A DNA stretch of 64,000 bases, taken from NCBI GenBank assembly GCA_949130485.1, contig OX422186.1, positions 3,637,313 through 3,701,312 of the forward strand. The letters are read 5' to 3'. The DNA is from Agelas oroides (taxonomy: Eukaryota; Porifera; Demospongiae; Agelasida; Agelasidae). The notes under the pieces were generated by a model. It was not told the origin of the DNA. It was given only the letters and a program-made list of their open reading frames with translations, and made no database searches. Each line of letters starts with the position of its first letter. Position 1 is the first letter of the stretch. Of this stretch, positions 63,473 to 64,000 are shown one piece after another. A program made the translations under genes and the position numbers.

Positions 63473-64000
63473 TTACTTTTGCACTGGATTGTTGTGCCTA
63501 GTATCAATGGCAACAATGGCTACAACGGTGGTTGTATTGAAATAAACTTTTAGTGAGGTGAAACAATTTGATATCCTGTGCCATGCACACTCTAGGTGGC
63601 TGTCTCTGAGTATATTCATCCCACATACAAACAGCTCAGTGACATTCTTCTCCCACTCAAAGTTTCCTGCGTGCTTGTCACAAAGATCCAATAGTTAATC
63701 ATTAATTTTGTGCAATTGTAGTTGCCATTTGGACATCTCATAAATTGGAGGGTTATTGTGGTATCGCTTGTCATGTCATAGAAGACAGCTTTGCCTTCCA
63801 CACATTTTTCTTTGCCAGTCACCACTGTATAGGCCAGCACGAAGCTGAAAGAATCGCCTGGAAGGAATGGAAGACAACTTGGGTCTTGGGAAAGAGCAAC
63901 CAAGGTATGAGGTATGGAACTTTTAAAGTATAGTGTTACATTCATAAATTTGATTGGTCCATTACAGGTCTCTAACGTACTAGACGCAAGCTTGTAGGTC
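63473..64000 (-). CDS. probable exon of a second gene, running off the right edge
   Basis: From the edge to 63616 the minus strand is open for 128 codons. It contains LETCNGPIKFMNVTLYF, SQDPSCLPFLPGDSFSFVL, EKCVEGKAVFYDM and FMRCPNGNYNCTKL. Spaced cysteines and N-glycosylation-type sites (NVTL, NCT) suggest an extracellular domain. A second open stretch in another frame (ELFVCGMNILRDSHLECAWH, 63473-63691) looks equally protein-like, so either an intron or a frame change separates them. The family is not recognised and the internal Met is not the true start. Confidence 0.45.

Overview
The window looks like repeat-rich animal DNA, most probably from a sponge. The evidence is an AT-rich background, GT-AG introns, an NLR gene of the sponge/cnidarian type (death-fold domains, then NACHT, then one leucine-rich repeat per exon), and a dense mixture of hAT, PIF/Harbinger, piggyBac, Crypton, LINE, SINE, Ty3/gypsy and many small terminal-inverted-repeat (TIR) elements. 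The species cannot be fixed from the sequence.

One gene can be followed across almost the whole window on the minus strand. It starts at about 53.84 kb and runs left beyond position 1. In order it has a CARD-like exon (53.5-53.8 kb), two linker exons (49.6 and 44.6 kb), a Death-domain exon (43.7-44.0 kb), a short basic linker (39.9-40.0 kb), one large NACHT exon (35.4-37.0 kb), and leucine-rich-repeat exons at 34.8, 32.9, 31.6 and 31.4 kb, then 6.6, 2.8 and 0.2 kb. Every junction before the NACHT exon is phase 1 and every junction after it is phase 2, so the exons fit in frame. This is a cytoplasmic pattern-recognition receptor gene of more than 53 kb, and nearly everything else in 0.25-53.5 kb lies in its introns.

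The introns hold successive layers of mobile DNA. The 6.6-31 kb stretch carries a long-armed G/T-rich MITE (11.45-12.13 kb), a nearly whole hAT element (14.09-16.33 kb), a degraded Harbinger transposase (20.7-21.8 kb) and a SAP/YqaJ nuclease pseudogene (22.0-29.6 kb). The pseudogene is split by a 4.98-kb element with perfect 104-bp TIRs; that element itself contains a 1.95-kb fold-back, a SINE and a MITE. The 32-34 kb stretch holds a 557-bp TIR element carrying a HIRAN-like frame and a Crypton remnant. The 41-49 kb stretch holds several TA-target MITEs and three minisatellites built from one 14-bp unit, lying in opposite orientations. The 50-52.5 kb stretch holds a Ty3/gypsy fossil with an LTR and a TTAA-flanked 712-bp element with a 185-codon frame.

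Right of the gene start (54-64 kb) are another copy of a palindromic MITE block, nested inverted repeats around a gypsy scrap, a piggyBac copy cut by a TA-flanked element, a gypsy integrase scrap, a LINE 3-prime fragment between GT microsatellites, a tRNA-derived SINE, and a probable exon of another gene running off the right edge. No rRNA, tRNA gene, CRISPR array or prokaryotic operon was seen.
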